From an uncultured Dokdonia sp. (GTDB taxonomy: Bacteria > Bacteroidota > Bacteroidia > Flavobacteriales > Flavobacteriaceae): a DNA stretch of 7,725 nt. Position numbers and translations under genes: made by a program. The DNA lies in NCBI GenBank assembly GCA_937124495.1, contig CAKZKZ010000620.1:1-7725 (forward strand), written 5' to 3'. This document shows, one piece after another, positions 1 to 6,340 of the stretch (position 1 is its first letter; every line of letters starts with the position of its first letter). The notes beneath the pieces were generated by a model. It made no database searches. It saw nothing but the letters and a program-made list of their open reading frames with translations, and was not told where the DNA came from.

Positions 1-1479
1 GATTCAGCTTCAAGTATTATAAGCGCAACATTAAGTGGTCTTGAAGCAGACGGCTCTATCACATTTATGGATGTAGATGCATCAGGAAATATTGATGATT
101 CAGATGCAACCGAACTAGCACTACCATTAGGTTTTGAATCTACTTCGCTTAACTATAACCCAATTGGTTTTGAAGGTGCAGTACCAACTGTAGCAGCAAA
201 TCCTGTTGTTGGAGGTTTAAATAATAGCTCTAATGTTTTAAGATCTTTAAAAAGTGAAGGGTCTATATTCTTTGCTGGACAATTCATTGATCTAGATGTA
301 CCTGTCGATTTTTCTGAAAATCAAATTATTAGTGCACTAGTATTGTCTCCAAACGCTGGAGCTCCTGTGAGAGTCGCATTTGAGAATAGTAGTGATCCTG
401 CCTCTCAAATCAGAGTAGATATAAGTACAACTGTGAGTGATCAATGGGAAGAATTAATTTTTGATTTTAGCGCGCTAATTAACCCTGCTGTAGATTATGA
501 TAGAATGGTGATCATTTTTGACATCGATGAAGCAAATCCTTCAGCGGGTGATGGTTCTGTATATTATATAGATGATATTCAATTAACTGATGGTTCAGGA
601 GGAAATACTGGTGGAGATAATTTATTAGAAAACGGTGACTTTGAACAAGGAATGACTGTATGGGAAGGAAATGGCTTTAATGTACAGACAGAAGGAGGAA
701 ATAGTTTCAATTTTGTAGATGTTGCTACGGCTGGAGATCCATTTGCTGTTAACTTAAGTCAAAGAGGATTAAACATTACAGAAGGTGAAACCTATACATT
801 AACCTTTGATGCCTCTACAGATGCAGCTAATGGAAGTCGTACTATGATTGCTGGAATTGGTCTTTTTGAAGCTCCATTTACAAATCAAACAATGGAAATT
901 ACTGCAACAGAAACAACACAAACATTCACGCTAGAACTTACTGCTAATTTCAGCTCTACAGACAGCCGTGTATTATTTGACATGGGTGCAGATACAGGTA
1001 TTTTAGTTATTGACAATGTTACTTTAGTAGTATCAGATGGTGGAGGAAACTCTGGAGGAAATGTATTAACTAATGGTGATTTTGAAGAAGGAATGACCGT
1101 ATGGGAAGGAAATGGATTTAATGTGCAAACTGATGGAGGAAACAGCTTCAATTTTGTAGATGTCGCTACGGCTGGAGATCCTTTTGCTGTTAACTTAAGC
1201 CAAAGAGGGTTAAACATTACAGATGGTCAAACCTATACATTAACCTTTGATGCTTCTACAGATGCAGCAACAGGGAGTCGTACCATGATTGCCGGTATTG
1301 GTCTCTTTGTAGCCCCATTTACAAATCAAAGTATGGAATTCACGATTACTGATACGCCAGAAACCTATACAGTAAACCTTACAGCAGATTTCAGTTCGGC
1401 AGATAGCCGAGTGTTATTTGATATGGGTGCAGATACAGGTGTCATCGTTATTGACAATGTATCCTTAGTCTTGAATTAA
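1..1479 (+). CDS. Surface glycan-binding protein with tandem CBM4/9-like modules, 5' end missing
   Basis: The reading frame is open from base 1, so the ATG at 67 is very probably an internal Met; 492 residues are visible and the N-terminus, with any signal peptide, is outside the window. Visible order: a tail of an earlier module with an acidic loop (bases 70-117); a beta-sandwich module at about residues 41-196 ending in YYIDDI; a Gly/Asn/Ser linker; a CBM4/9-like module at 211-344; a second linker; and a second copy at 358-492. Both copies start NGDFE..GMTVW and end VIDNV, as in the CBM_4_9 family, whose members include beta-1,3-glucan binders. No catalytic motif is seen and there is no C-terminal type IX secretion tail. 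The protein lies directly upstream of laminarinase-type genes, the position of the SusE-like or PKD-type surface binding protein in laminarin loci. Laminarin binding is inferred from family and context. Module assignment is fairly sure; the ligand is less so. Confidence 0.8.
   Translation, partial: DSASSIISATLSGLEADGSITFMDVDASGNIDDSDATELALPLGFESTSLNYNPIGFEGAVPTVAANPVVGGLNNSSNVLRSLKSEGSIFFAGQFIDLDVPVDFSENQIISALVLSPNAGAPVRVAFENSSDPASQIRVDISTTVSDQWEELIFDFSALINPAVDYDRMVIIFDIDEANPSAGDGSVYYIDDIQLTDGSGGNTGGDNLLENGDFEQGMTVWEGNGFNVQTEGGNSFNFVDVATAGDPFAVNLSQRGLNITEGETYTLTFDASTDAANGSRTMIAGIGLFEAPFTNQTMEITATETTQTFTLELTANFSSTDSRVLFDMGADTGILVIDNVTLVVSDGGGNSGGNVLTNGDFEEGMTVWEGNGFNVQTDGGNSFNFVDVATAGDPFAVNLSQRGLNITDGQTYTLTFDASTDAATGSRTMIAGIGLFVAPFTNQSMEFTITDTPETYTVNLTADFSSADSRVLFDMGADTGVIVIDNVSLVLN
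631..1473 (+). repeat. Tandem duplication of a CBM4/9-like module (441-bp period)
   Basis: Copy 1 covers 631-1032 and copy 2 covers 1072-1473, separated by a Gly/Asn/Ser linker. By hand count the 134-residue modules differ at about 21 positions, roughly 84% identity. Divergence is uneven. Over 721-828 against 1162-1269 I count only about 8 base differences in 108, mostly synonymous. A short strand region near module residues 89-107 (ITATETTQTF against FTITDTPETY) holds most of the amino-acid changes. This points to a fairly recent duplication or ongoing gene conversion. Confidence 0.9.
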
Positions 1480-1537
1480 AAAAGAAAATTTACAAGTACG
1501 TATAATAGATGACAAAACACACATTCTTAATATCAAT

Positions 1538-1561
1538 AGTACGCTTTCGCGAAAGCGTACT
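1538..1561. repeat. Perfect 24-bp palindrome, copy A
   Basis: The palindrome has the core CGCTTTCGCGAAAGCG and is centred between 1549 and 1550, with 12 bp matching on each side. It shares 26 identical bases (1540-1565) with the element at 6264-6289. It is followed immediately by a second, odd dyad, TTAGAT-A-ATCTAA (1561-1573). It sits 58 nt after the binding-protein stop and 72 nt before the GH16 start. No T-run follows, so it does not read as a classical intrinsic terminator. It could be a protein-binding site, an RNA processing hairpin or a dispersed genomic palindrome. Similar GC-core palindromes are, as I recall, common between genes of marine Flavobacteriaceae; this is unverified. Confidence 0.85.
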
Positions 1562-1619
1562 TAGATAATCTAAAATAGGTCTCTATAACATTGATAACAC
1601 GATGATTGTTTGTCACACA

Positions 1620-1633
1620 CTAAAAAAAGAAAA
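1620..1633 (+). promoter_or_regulatory. A-rich translation leader that decides the GH16 start
   Basis: The run CTAAAAAAAGAAAA lies directly before the ATG at 1634. It is typical of Bacteroidota initiation regions, which depend little on Shine-Dalgarno pairing. An in-frame TTG at 1610 would add eight residues (SHTKKRK-rich) before the signal peptide and has no comparable leader. The ATG also gives a normal-length lipoprotein signal, so it is preferred. Confidence 0.6.
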
Positions 1634-2500
1634 ATGAAATTGAAAAATATAATCTTAAAAAGTATCGCCTACAGCTTTGCCTTATGTATGGTCTGGAGTT
1701 GTAATGAGGATGAAGGCACTGATATTGGTCTAGCAAATCTCAACCTAGTCTTTGAAGATAATTTTGATGGCGAAGCAGGGCAATCTATTAATACCGATGT
1801 TTGGAACTTTGACATAGGAACAGGTCAAAATGGTTGGGGAAATCAAGAATTACAGTATTATACAGATCGTCCAGAAAATGTTTCTCTAGATGGAGAAGGA
1901 AATATGGTTATTACTGCTCGTAGAGAGGTTTTTCAAGGATCTCCTTTTACCTCAGCTAGAATTAATACTAAAGACAAAATCGAACAAAAATATGGCCGTT
2001 TTGAAACCCGTTTAAAAGCACCAGGAGGACGTGGTGTTTGGCCAGCATTTTGGATGTTAGGCGCAAATATTGAAACTGAACCAGATGACGACCCTGCAAC
2101 AATTGCATGGCCATTTGTAGGAGAAATAGATGTCTTAGAAATGAGAGGTCAAGAACCATTTAAAAGTATTGGAAGCATACACGGACCTGGATATTCTGGT
2201 GGTGGAGCAATCTCTGGTGAGTTTGACCTAGTAGATGATCGCTTTGATGCCGGTTTTCATGTATTTACAGTGGATTGGACTCCTGATTATATAGATTATT
2301 TTATTGACGGAGTTCGTTTTAATAGAATCAGCAAAGAAGACATTCCAGCTGGAACCGACTGGGTTTTTGATGACCAACCATTCTTTGTATTGCTAAATGT
2401 TGCAGTTGGAGGTTCGTTTGTAGGATTTCCAGTAGATTCAACACCATTACCTCAACGTATGATCGTAGACTATGTACGTATCTACGAAATCGGAGAATAA
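1634..2500 (+). CDS. GH16 endo-beta-1,3-glucanase (laminarinase) lipoprotein
   Basis: This is a 288-residue enzyme expected to hydrolyse internal beta-1,3-glucosidic bonds of laminarin with retention of configuration. A lipoprotein signal runs to Cys23 (lipobox VWSC). The following NEDE is acidic, like Bacteroidota lipoprotein export signals that send proteins to the cell surface. GH16 marks in order: NGWGNQELQYYT (residues 66-77), WPAFWMLG (136-143), the catalytic GEIDVLEMRG with nucleophile Glu164, Asp166 and acid/base Glu169, then VDWTPDYIDYFIDG and a C-terminal LLNVAVGG. The ExDxxE beta-bulge form is that of laminarinase-type GH16, not of kappa-carrageenase or agarase types with extra substrate loops. 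It is a single catalytic domain with no CBM, so binding may be supplied by the upstream protein. The start at 1634 is chosen over an in-frame TTG at 1610. Family is certain from motifs; exact specificity is inferred. Confidence 0.93.
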   Translation: MKLKNIILKSIAYSFALCMVWSCNEDEGTDIGLANLNLVFEDNFDGEAGQSINTDVWNFDIGTGQNGWGNQELQYYTDRPENVSLDGEGNMVITARREVFQGSPFTSARINTKDKIEQKYGRFETRLKAPGGRGVWPAFWMLGANIETEPDDDPATIAWPFVGEIDVLEMRGQEPFKSIGSIHGPGYSGGGAISGEFDLVDDRFDAGFHVFTVDWTPDYIDYFIDGVRFNRISKEDIPAGTDWVFDDQPFFVLLNVAVGGSFVGFPVDSTPLPQRMIVDYVRIYEIGE

Positions 2501-2574
2501 ATTACATAACGGCAAAAAATAACAATATCGATTCATTTCTATAATATTAGAATAGCGATACCATTTTCAGTATG

Positions 2575-2593
2575 ATAATTCTCTGAGAATTAT
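2575..2593. promoter_or_regulatory. Operator-like perfect dyad, 9 + 1 + 9 bp
   Basis: ATAATTCTC and GAGAATTAT are perfect inverted arms around a single T at 2584. The short centre and about 9-bp arms look more like a site for a dimeric DNA-binding regulator than an RNA hairpin, since a one-base loop cannot form. It lies 154 bp before the phosphorylase start. No matching site was seen elsewhere in the window, so its role is a guess. Confidence 0.35.
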
Positions 2594-2653
2594 GCACAAA
2601 ACTGTTTATCGTTTTCAAGCTAATCTATAAGACTATAAAATACTCGATGTAAA

Positions 2654-2678
2654 GAAGTATTGTTCCTTTAGATACTTC
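2654..2678 (+). other. Potential small hairpin, 7-bp stem
   Basis: GAAGTAT (2654-2660) pairs with ATACTTC (2672-2678) across an 11-nt loop. The stem is AT-rich and weak, and such a dyad could arise by chance. It is listed because it lies between two stronger dyads in the same leader. Confidence 0.25.
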
Positions 2679-2698
2679 AAATAAATTCATGTGAATCA

Positions 2699-2735
2699 AT
2701 AATAACCATCTCTACAAACAAGAGATGGTTATTAT
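2699..2735 (+). promoter_or_regulatory. Strong hairpin directly before the phosphorylase start
   Basis: A perfect 15-bp stem (2699-2713 with 2721-2735) encloses the 7-nt loop ACAAACA. It ends 12 nt before the ATG at 2748, and the A-rich leader GAAAAATTACC begins right after the stem. The stem is followed by GAAAAATT, not by a T-run, so it is not a standard intrinsic terminator on either strand. It could protect the 5' end of a processed transcript, block ribosome entry, or serve as a regulatory RNA element. The structure is plain; the function is not known. Confidence 0.6.
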
Positions 2736-2751
2736 GAAAAATTACCAATGA
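2734..2751 (+). other. Possible 5-codon leader ORF overlapping the phosphorylase start
   Basis: ATG AAA AAT TAC CAA TGA encodes MKNYQ and its TGA shares the ATGA overlap with the phosphorylase ATG at 2748. Its own start codon overlaps the last two bases of the hairpin stem (2734-2735). Such an arrangement could couple translation of the two, but in AT-rich DNA a five-codon frame is easily accidental. Confidence 0.2.
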
Positions 2752-5700
2752 CGAGACAACCCATTTATATAGGAAATAAACTAGCTTCTTTTAGCGAAAA
2801 TGAAATCAAAGGAGAACTCATCACTTTTGATAATGAAGTATATTATAAGATTTCTAACAGCAATCTAATGAGACCCTTTTTTATGAGTCTTATTAGTGAC
2901 TCAAACCATTGGATGTTTATCGCTAGCAATGGAGGATTATCTGCTGGTAGAAAAGACTCTGACCATGCTTTATTTCCTTATTATACAGATGACAAAATTA
3001 CCGAGTCAAATAATGTAACAGGAAGTAAAACCTTACTTAAAGTATATAAGGATGGTAAAATATTTTTATGGGAACCTTTCACAAATAAATATGAAGGGGT
3101 GTATGATATTACACGCAATCTGTATAAAAATAATCACGGTAACAAAGTCATCTTTGAAGAACACAATAAAGATTTTGGTCTTACCTATAGATACCAATGG
3201 AATTCTAGTGACACCTATGGATTTGTAAAAAAATCTACTTTAGTGAATAACCTAGATAGCACTATTAAAGTAACCGTACTTGATGGGGTACAGAATATTA
3301 TTCCATACAGTGTTGGCGAAGACATACAAAAAACAGGAAGTAATCTTGTTGATGCGTATAAGCGAAATGAATTGGTTCCAGATTCTGGTGTTGGTATTTT
3401 TGCACTTAGTGCTACTATTGTTGATAAGGCAGAACCAAGTGAAGCCTTAAAAAGTAATATCGTTTGGTCATTAGGTTTTGAGAACCCTAAATACCTCGTG
3501 TCCTCGCTTCAATTGGAAGCCTTTAGACATGGAGAAGCTATTCGTCAAGAAACAGATATAAAAGCAGAACGCGGTGCTTATTTTGTATATGAAGAGATTG
3601 AATTGGACGCTCGTAGTCAAAGAGAGTGGATGTTTATTGCCAATACAAATCAAACTATAAGTTCGATCATAGAGATTTCTGAAAATATAAAGGCAAATCC
3701 AAATCTTATCGAATTAGTTCAAGAAGACATTGATCTAGGAACGAAGCGACTTTTAGAACTTGCAGGTGCTTCTGATGCCATGCAATTAAGCGCCAACAAA
3801 CTTAGAAACACACGACATTTTGCAAATACACTCTTCAACATCATGAGAGGAGGTATTTTTGATCACAATTATCAAATAGAAAAATGGGATTTTGAAAGCT
3901 ATTTAGCCAAGGCAAATACAGCTATTTTTGAAAAAGTAAAGTCAATAATAGCTGTATTACCTAAACAATTTTCATTATCAGATTTAAAAGCCATAGCATC
4001 TCAACATGATGACCCTCATTTTAAAAGGTTATGTTTAGAATACATGCCATTAAAATTTAGTAGAAGACATGGAGATCCAAGTAGACCTTGGAATAAATTT
4101 TCTATCAATACTCGAAGTGAAGTTGATGGTTCTAAAGTATTAGATTATCAAGGCAACTGGAGAGATATCTTCCAAAATTGGGAAGCATTAGCCCTCTCCT
4201 ATCCTGAGTTTATTGAAAGTATGATTCATAAGTTTTTAAATGCAACTACATTTGATGGCTATAATCCATACCGAGTAACAAAAGATGGTTTTGACTGGGA
4301 AACTATTGAAGAAGACAATCCTTGGGCTTATATAGGATATTGGGGAGATCATCAGATTATCTACTTACAGAAATTTTTAGAGATCATAGAGAACCATAAC
4401 CCTGGAAAATTAGCTAGTTATTTTGACAAAGATCTTTTTGTATATGCCAATGTTCCATACAAGATAAAAAGCTATTCTGAGACTCTTAAAAATCCTAAGG
4501 ATACGATTGACTTTGATTTTGATCTTGATCATATTATCAATGAAAGAAGAACATCTCTAGGCGTAGATGGTGCCCTCTTGCAAAATGCAAAAGAAGCTAT
4601 CTATACGGTCAATTTTATAGAAAAAATTCTGGCTACAGTACTAGCCAAAGTATCTAACTTCATTCCAGAAGCTGGTATCTGGCTGAACACTCAGCGCCCA
4701 GAATGGAATGATGCCAATAATGCACTTGTAGGTAATGGAGTATCTATGGTTACTTTATACTACCTAAGACGATTTTTAAATTTCTTTGGTGATATTATTT
4801 CTACATCTTCTACTAAAGAAACCCAAATATCTGAAGAGTTACTAGCTTTTTACAGCAGTGTTACTTATACCCTTAGCACGCATAAAAATGTGTTAAACGG
4901 TACTATTTCTGATATGGATCGTAAAAGTATTTTAGATGGTCTAGGAAGTGCAGCAAGTACCTATAGGACACAAATATATGAATATGCTTTTTCAGGAAAA
5001 AAAGAGCAAATCTCGTTAGCTAATATTTCAGATTTTATAACCACTACGCTTGCTTATATTGAGCATACAATAGATGCAAACAAGCGAGAAGATCATCTGT
5101 ACCATGCGTACAACCTAATGACAGTTAATAATGAAAAAGAGGTTTCTATAAGTCATCTAGAAGAAATGCTAGAAGGTCAAGTGGCAGTGTTAAGCTCTGG
5201 ATATCTTAGTTCTAAAGAAAATCTTGAAGTCCTAGATAGTTTAAAAAACAGCGCTTTATTTAGAGAAGATCAATACAGTTATATCCTATACCCTAACAAA
5301 GAATTATCTAAATTCTTAGAGAAAAACCAAATCCCTCAAGAAGCTGTTCAGGAATCAAAACTCCTACAGCAACTCTTGGAAGATGGTAATACCCATATCA
5401 TTCAAAAAGATATCAAAGGGAATTATCATTTCAATGGTAATTTCAATAATGCTAAAAGACTTAATGAAGCCCTTGATGCTTTAAATAATCCTGACTATCA
5501 GAAGCTCATTGACAATGAACGTCAATTTTTATTAGACACCTATGAAGTTGTCTTTAATCATAAAGCTTTTACAGGAAGATCAGGAACATTCTTTGGTTAT
5601 GAAGGTCTTGGTTCGATTTACTGGCACATGGTGTCTAAATTGCTCCTTGCGGCACAAGAATGTTGCTTAAAAGCCATCAAAGAAAACGAAAACGAAGAGA

Positions 5701-6221
5701 TTGTTGGTCGATTATTAGAGCATTATTATGAAATAAATGAAGGTATTGGAGTTCATAAATCTCCAAAGTTGTATGGAGCCTTTCCAACAGATCCGTATTC
5801 ACATACTCCAGGAGGAAAAGGAGCTCAACAGCCAGGTATGACGGGACAAGTAAAAGAAGATATTTTAAGTCGTTTTGGAGAATTAGGCGTATTTGTGAAT
5901 GAAGGTAAACTTCAGTTTAGTCCAGATATGTTACGTAAATCAGAGTTTTTAGAGGCATCACAGCCATTTGATTACATAGATGTAACGATTCAAAAGCAAC
6001 GTATTGAGGTCCCGAAGGATTCTATATGTTTTACCTATTGTCAAGTACCTATCATCTATACCATTTCAGAAAAAGCTGGTATCGAAGTACTTTTAAAAGA
6101 CAGTACATCATATACGTTTGATTCGTTGAGTATAAACAAGGAATTAAGTCATCAGGTATTTAATCGTACAGGAGATATTCATCAAATAAACGTGGCAGTA
6201 ACAAGTCACTATTTAAAGTAA
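2748..6221 (+). CDS. GH149-type beta-1,3-glucan phosphorylase
   Basis: This 1,157-residue protein should convert beta-1,3-oligoglucosides plus phosphate into alpha-glucose 1-phosphate and a shortened chain, with inversion. It has no signal peptide or membrane segment, so it should act in the cytoplasm. The plan resembles the GH94/GH149/GH161 clan: an N-terminal beta-rich domain (about 1-310), a helical linker, a helical barrel (about 350-1050) and a short beta tail. Key marks are RPEWNDANNALVG with probable catalytic acid Asp655 (GH94 enzymes have a similar WND motif), IGVHKSPKLYGAFPTDPYSH with His1003, and QPGMTGQVKEDI with Thr1032-Gly1033, where GH94 relatives bind phosphate. Length well above GH94 cellobiose phosphorylases (about 800 aa) and the GH16/GH17 neighbours favour GH149. 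An in-frame stop at 2703 and no other start codon fix the ATG at 2748. GH161 is the main alternative family. Confidence 0.82.
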   Translation: MTRQPIYIGNKLASFSENEIKGELITFDNEVYYKISNSNLMRPFFMSLISDSNHWMFIASNGGLSAGRKDSDHALFPYYTDDKITESNNVTGSKTLLKVYKDGKIFLWEPFTNKYEGVYDITRNLYKNNHGNKVIFEEHNKDFGLTYRYQWNSSDTYGFVKKSTLVNNLDSTIKVTVLDGVQNIIPYSVGEDIQKTGSNLVDAYKRNELVPDSGVGIFALSATIVDKAEPSEALKSNIVWSLGFENPKYLVSSLQLEAFRHGEAIRQETDIKAERGAYFVYEEIELDARSQREWMFIANTNQTISSIIEISENIKANPNLIELVQEDIDLGTKRLLELAGASDAMQLSANKLRNTRHFANTLFNIMRGGIFDHNYQIEKWDFESYLAKANTAIFEKVKSIIAVLPKQFSLSDLKAIASQHDDPHFKRLCLEYMPLKFSRRHGDPSRPWNKFSINTRSEVDGSKVLDYQGNWRDIFQNWEALALSYPEFIESMIHKFLNATTFDGYNPYRVTKDGFDWETIEEDNPWAYIGYWGDHQIIYLQKFLEIIENHNPGKLASYFDKDLFVYANVPYKIKSYSETLKNPKDTIDFDFDLDHIINERRTSLGVDGALLQNAKEAIYTVNFIEKILATVLAKVSNFIPEAGIWLNTQRPEWNDANNALVGNGVSMVTLYYLRRFLNFFGDIISTSSTKETQISEELLAFYSSVTYTLSTHKNVLNGTISDMDRKSILDGLGSAASTYRTQIYEYAFSGKKEQISLANISDFITTTLAYIEHTIDANKREDHLYHAYNLMTVNNEKEVSISHLEEMLEGQVAVLSSGYLSSKENLEVLDSLKNSALFREDQYSYILYPNKELSKFLEKNQIPQEAVQESKLLQQLLEDGNTHIIQKDIKGNYHFNGNFNNAKRLNEALDALNNPDYQKLIDNERQFLLDTYEVVFNHKAFTGRSGTFFGYEGLGSIYWHMVSKLLLAAQECCLKAIKENENEEIVGRLLEHYYEINEGIGVHKSPKLYGAFPTDPYSHTPGGKGAQQPGMTGQVKEDILSRFGELGVFVNEGKLQFSPDMLRKSEFLEASQPFDYIDVTIQKQRIEVPKDSICFTYCQVPIIYTISEKAGIEVLLKDSTSYTFDSLSINKELSHQVFNRTGDIHQINVAVTSHYLK

Positions 6222-6263
6222 TATGAACTATCGAAAATTAAATATGTAGATCGATTTTTTATA

Positions 6264-6283
6264 TACGCTTTCGCGAAAGCGTA
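6264..6283. repeat. Perfect 20-bp palindrome, copy B
   Basis: TACGCTTTCGCGAAAGCGTA is centred between 6273 and 6274. The 26 bases at 6264-6289 equal those at 1540-1565, including the non-palindromic tail CTTAGA. A small odd dyad TAGA-A-TCTA (6286-6294) follows, as one does after copy A. It lies 42 nt after the phosphorylase stop and 57 nt before the GH17 start, so both copies stand mid-gap upstream of a secreted glucanase lipoprotein. Confidence 0.85.
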
Positions 6284-6340
6284 CTTAGAATCTATCCCTT
6301 TTTTAATACGGTATTTCAATAATAATAAAAAGAGCAAAAC

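Larger units (their letters stand above)
2501..2747 (+). other. Intergenic leader before the phosphorylase gene
   Basis: This 247-bp gap is the longest non-coding stretch in the window. It is very AT-rich and carries three successive dyads (2575-2593, 2654-2678, 2699-2735). I find no TTG/TAnnTTTG Bacteroidota promoter pair and no hairpin followed by a T-run. It lacks the palindrome present in the other two large gaps. Its length and structure suggest a 5' untranslated region or a read-through control region, but the sequence alone does not decide this. Confidence 0.5.

Noticed and set aside
885..1217. Open frame of 110 codons on the minus strand
   Set aside because: It lies opposite the CBM4/9-like modules, has no leader or recognisable domain, and its length follows from the codon use of the + strand repeats.
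67..1479. ATG at 67 as the true start of the binding protein
   Set aside because: The frame is open through base 1, there is no A-rich leader before 67, and the ATG falls between an acidic loop and its preceding strand with no signal peptide after it.
1538..1561. Palindrome as an intrinsic terminator of the binding-protein gene
   Set aside because: No T-run follows on either strand, and the fully symmetric form leaves no natural loop; the copy at 6264 also lacks a T-run after it on either strand.
1968..2159. Small minus-strand frame inside the GH16 gene
   Set aside because: It overlaps the GH16 catalytic region and its composition looks like an antisense artefact.
2699..2735. Hairpin as an intrinsic terminator after GH16
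   Set aside because: The stem is AT-rich, is followed by GAAAAATT and sits 12 nt before the next start codon, about 200 nt after the GH16 stop.
3471..3653. Small minus-strand frame inside the phosphorylase gene
   Set aside because: It is fully inside a well-supported gene with no independent signals.
2748..6221. GH94 cellobiose phosphorylase as the identity of the long protein
   Set aside because: The length of 1,157 residues, the RPEWNDANNALVG form of the catalytic motif and the beta-1,3-glucan neighbours fit GH149 better, although profile searches were not possible.
1480..6340. Consensus Bacteroidota promoter (TTG with TAnnTTTG) in the three larger gaps
   Set aside because: No properly spaced pair was found; the closest matches, near 1584-1612, have mismatches in the -7 element and no -33 element at the right distance.
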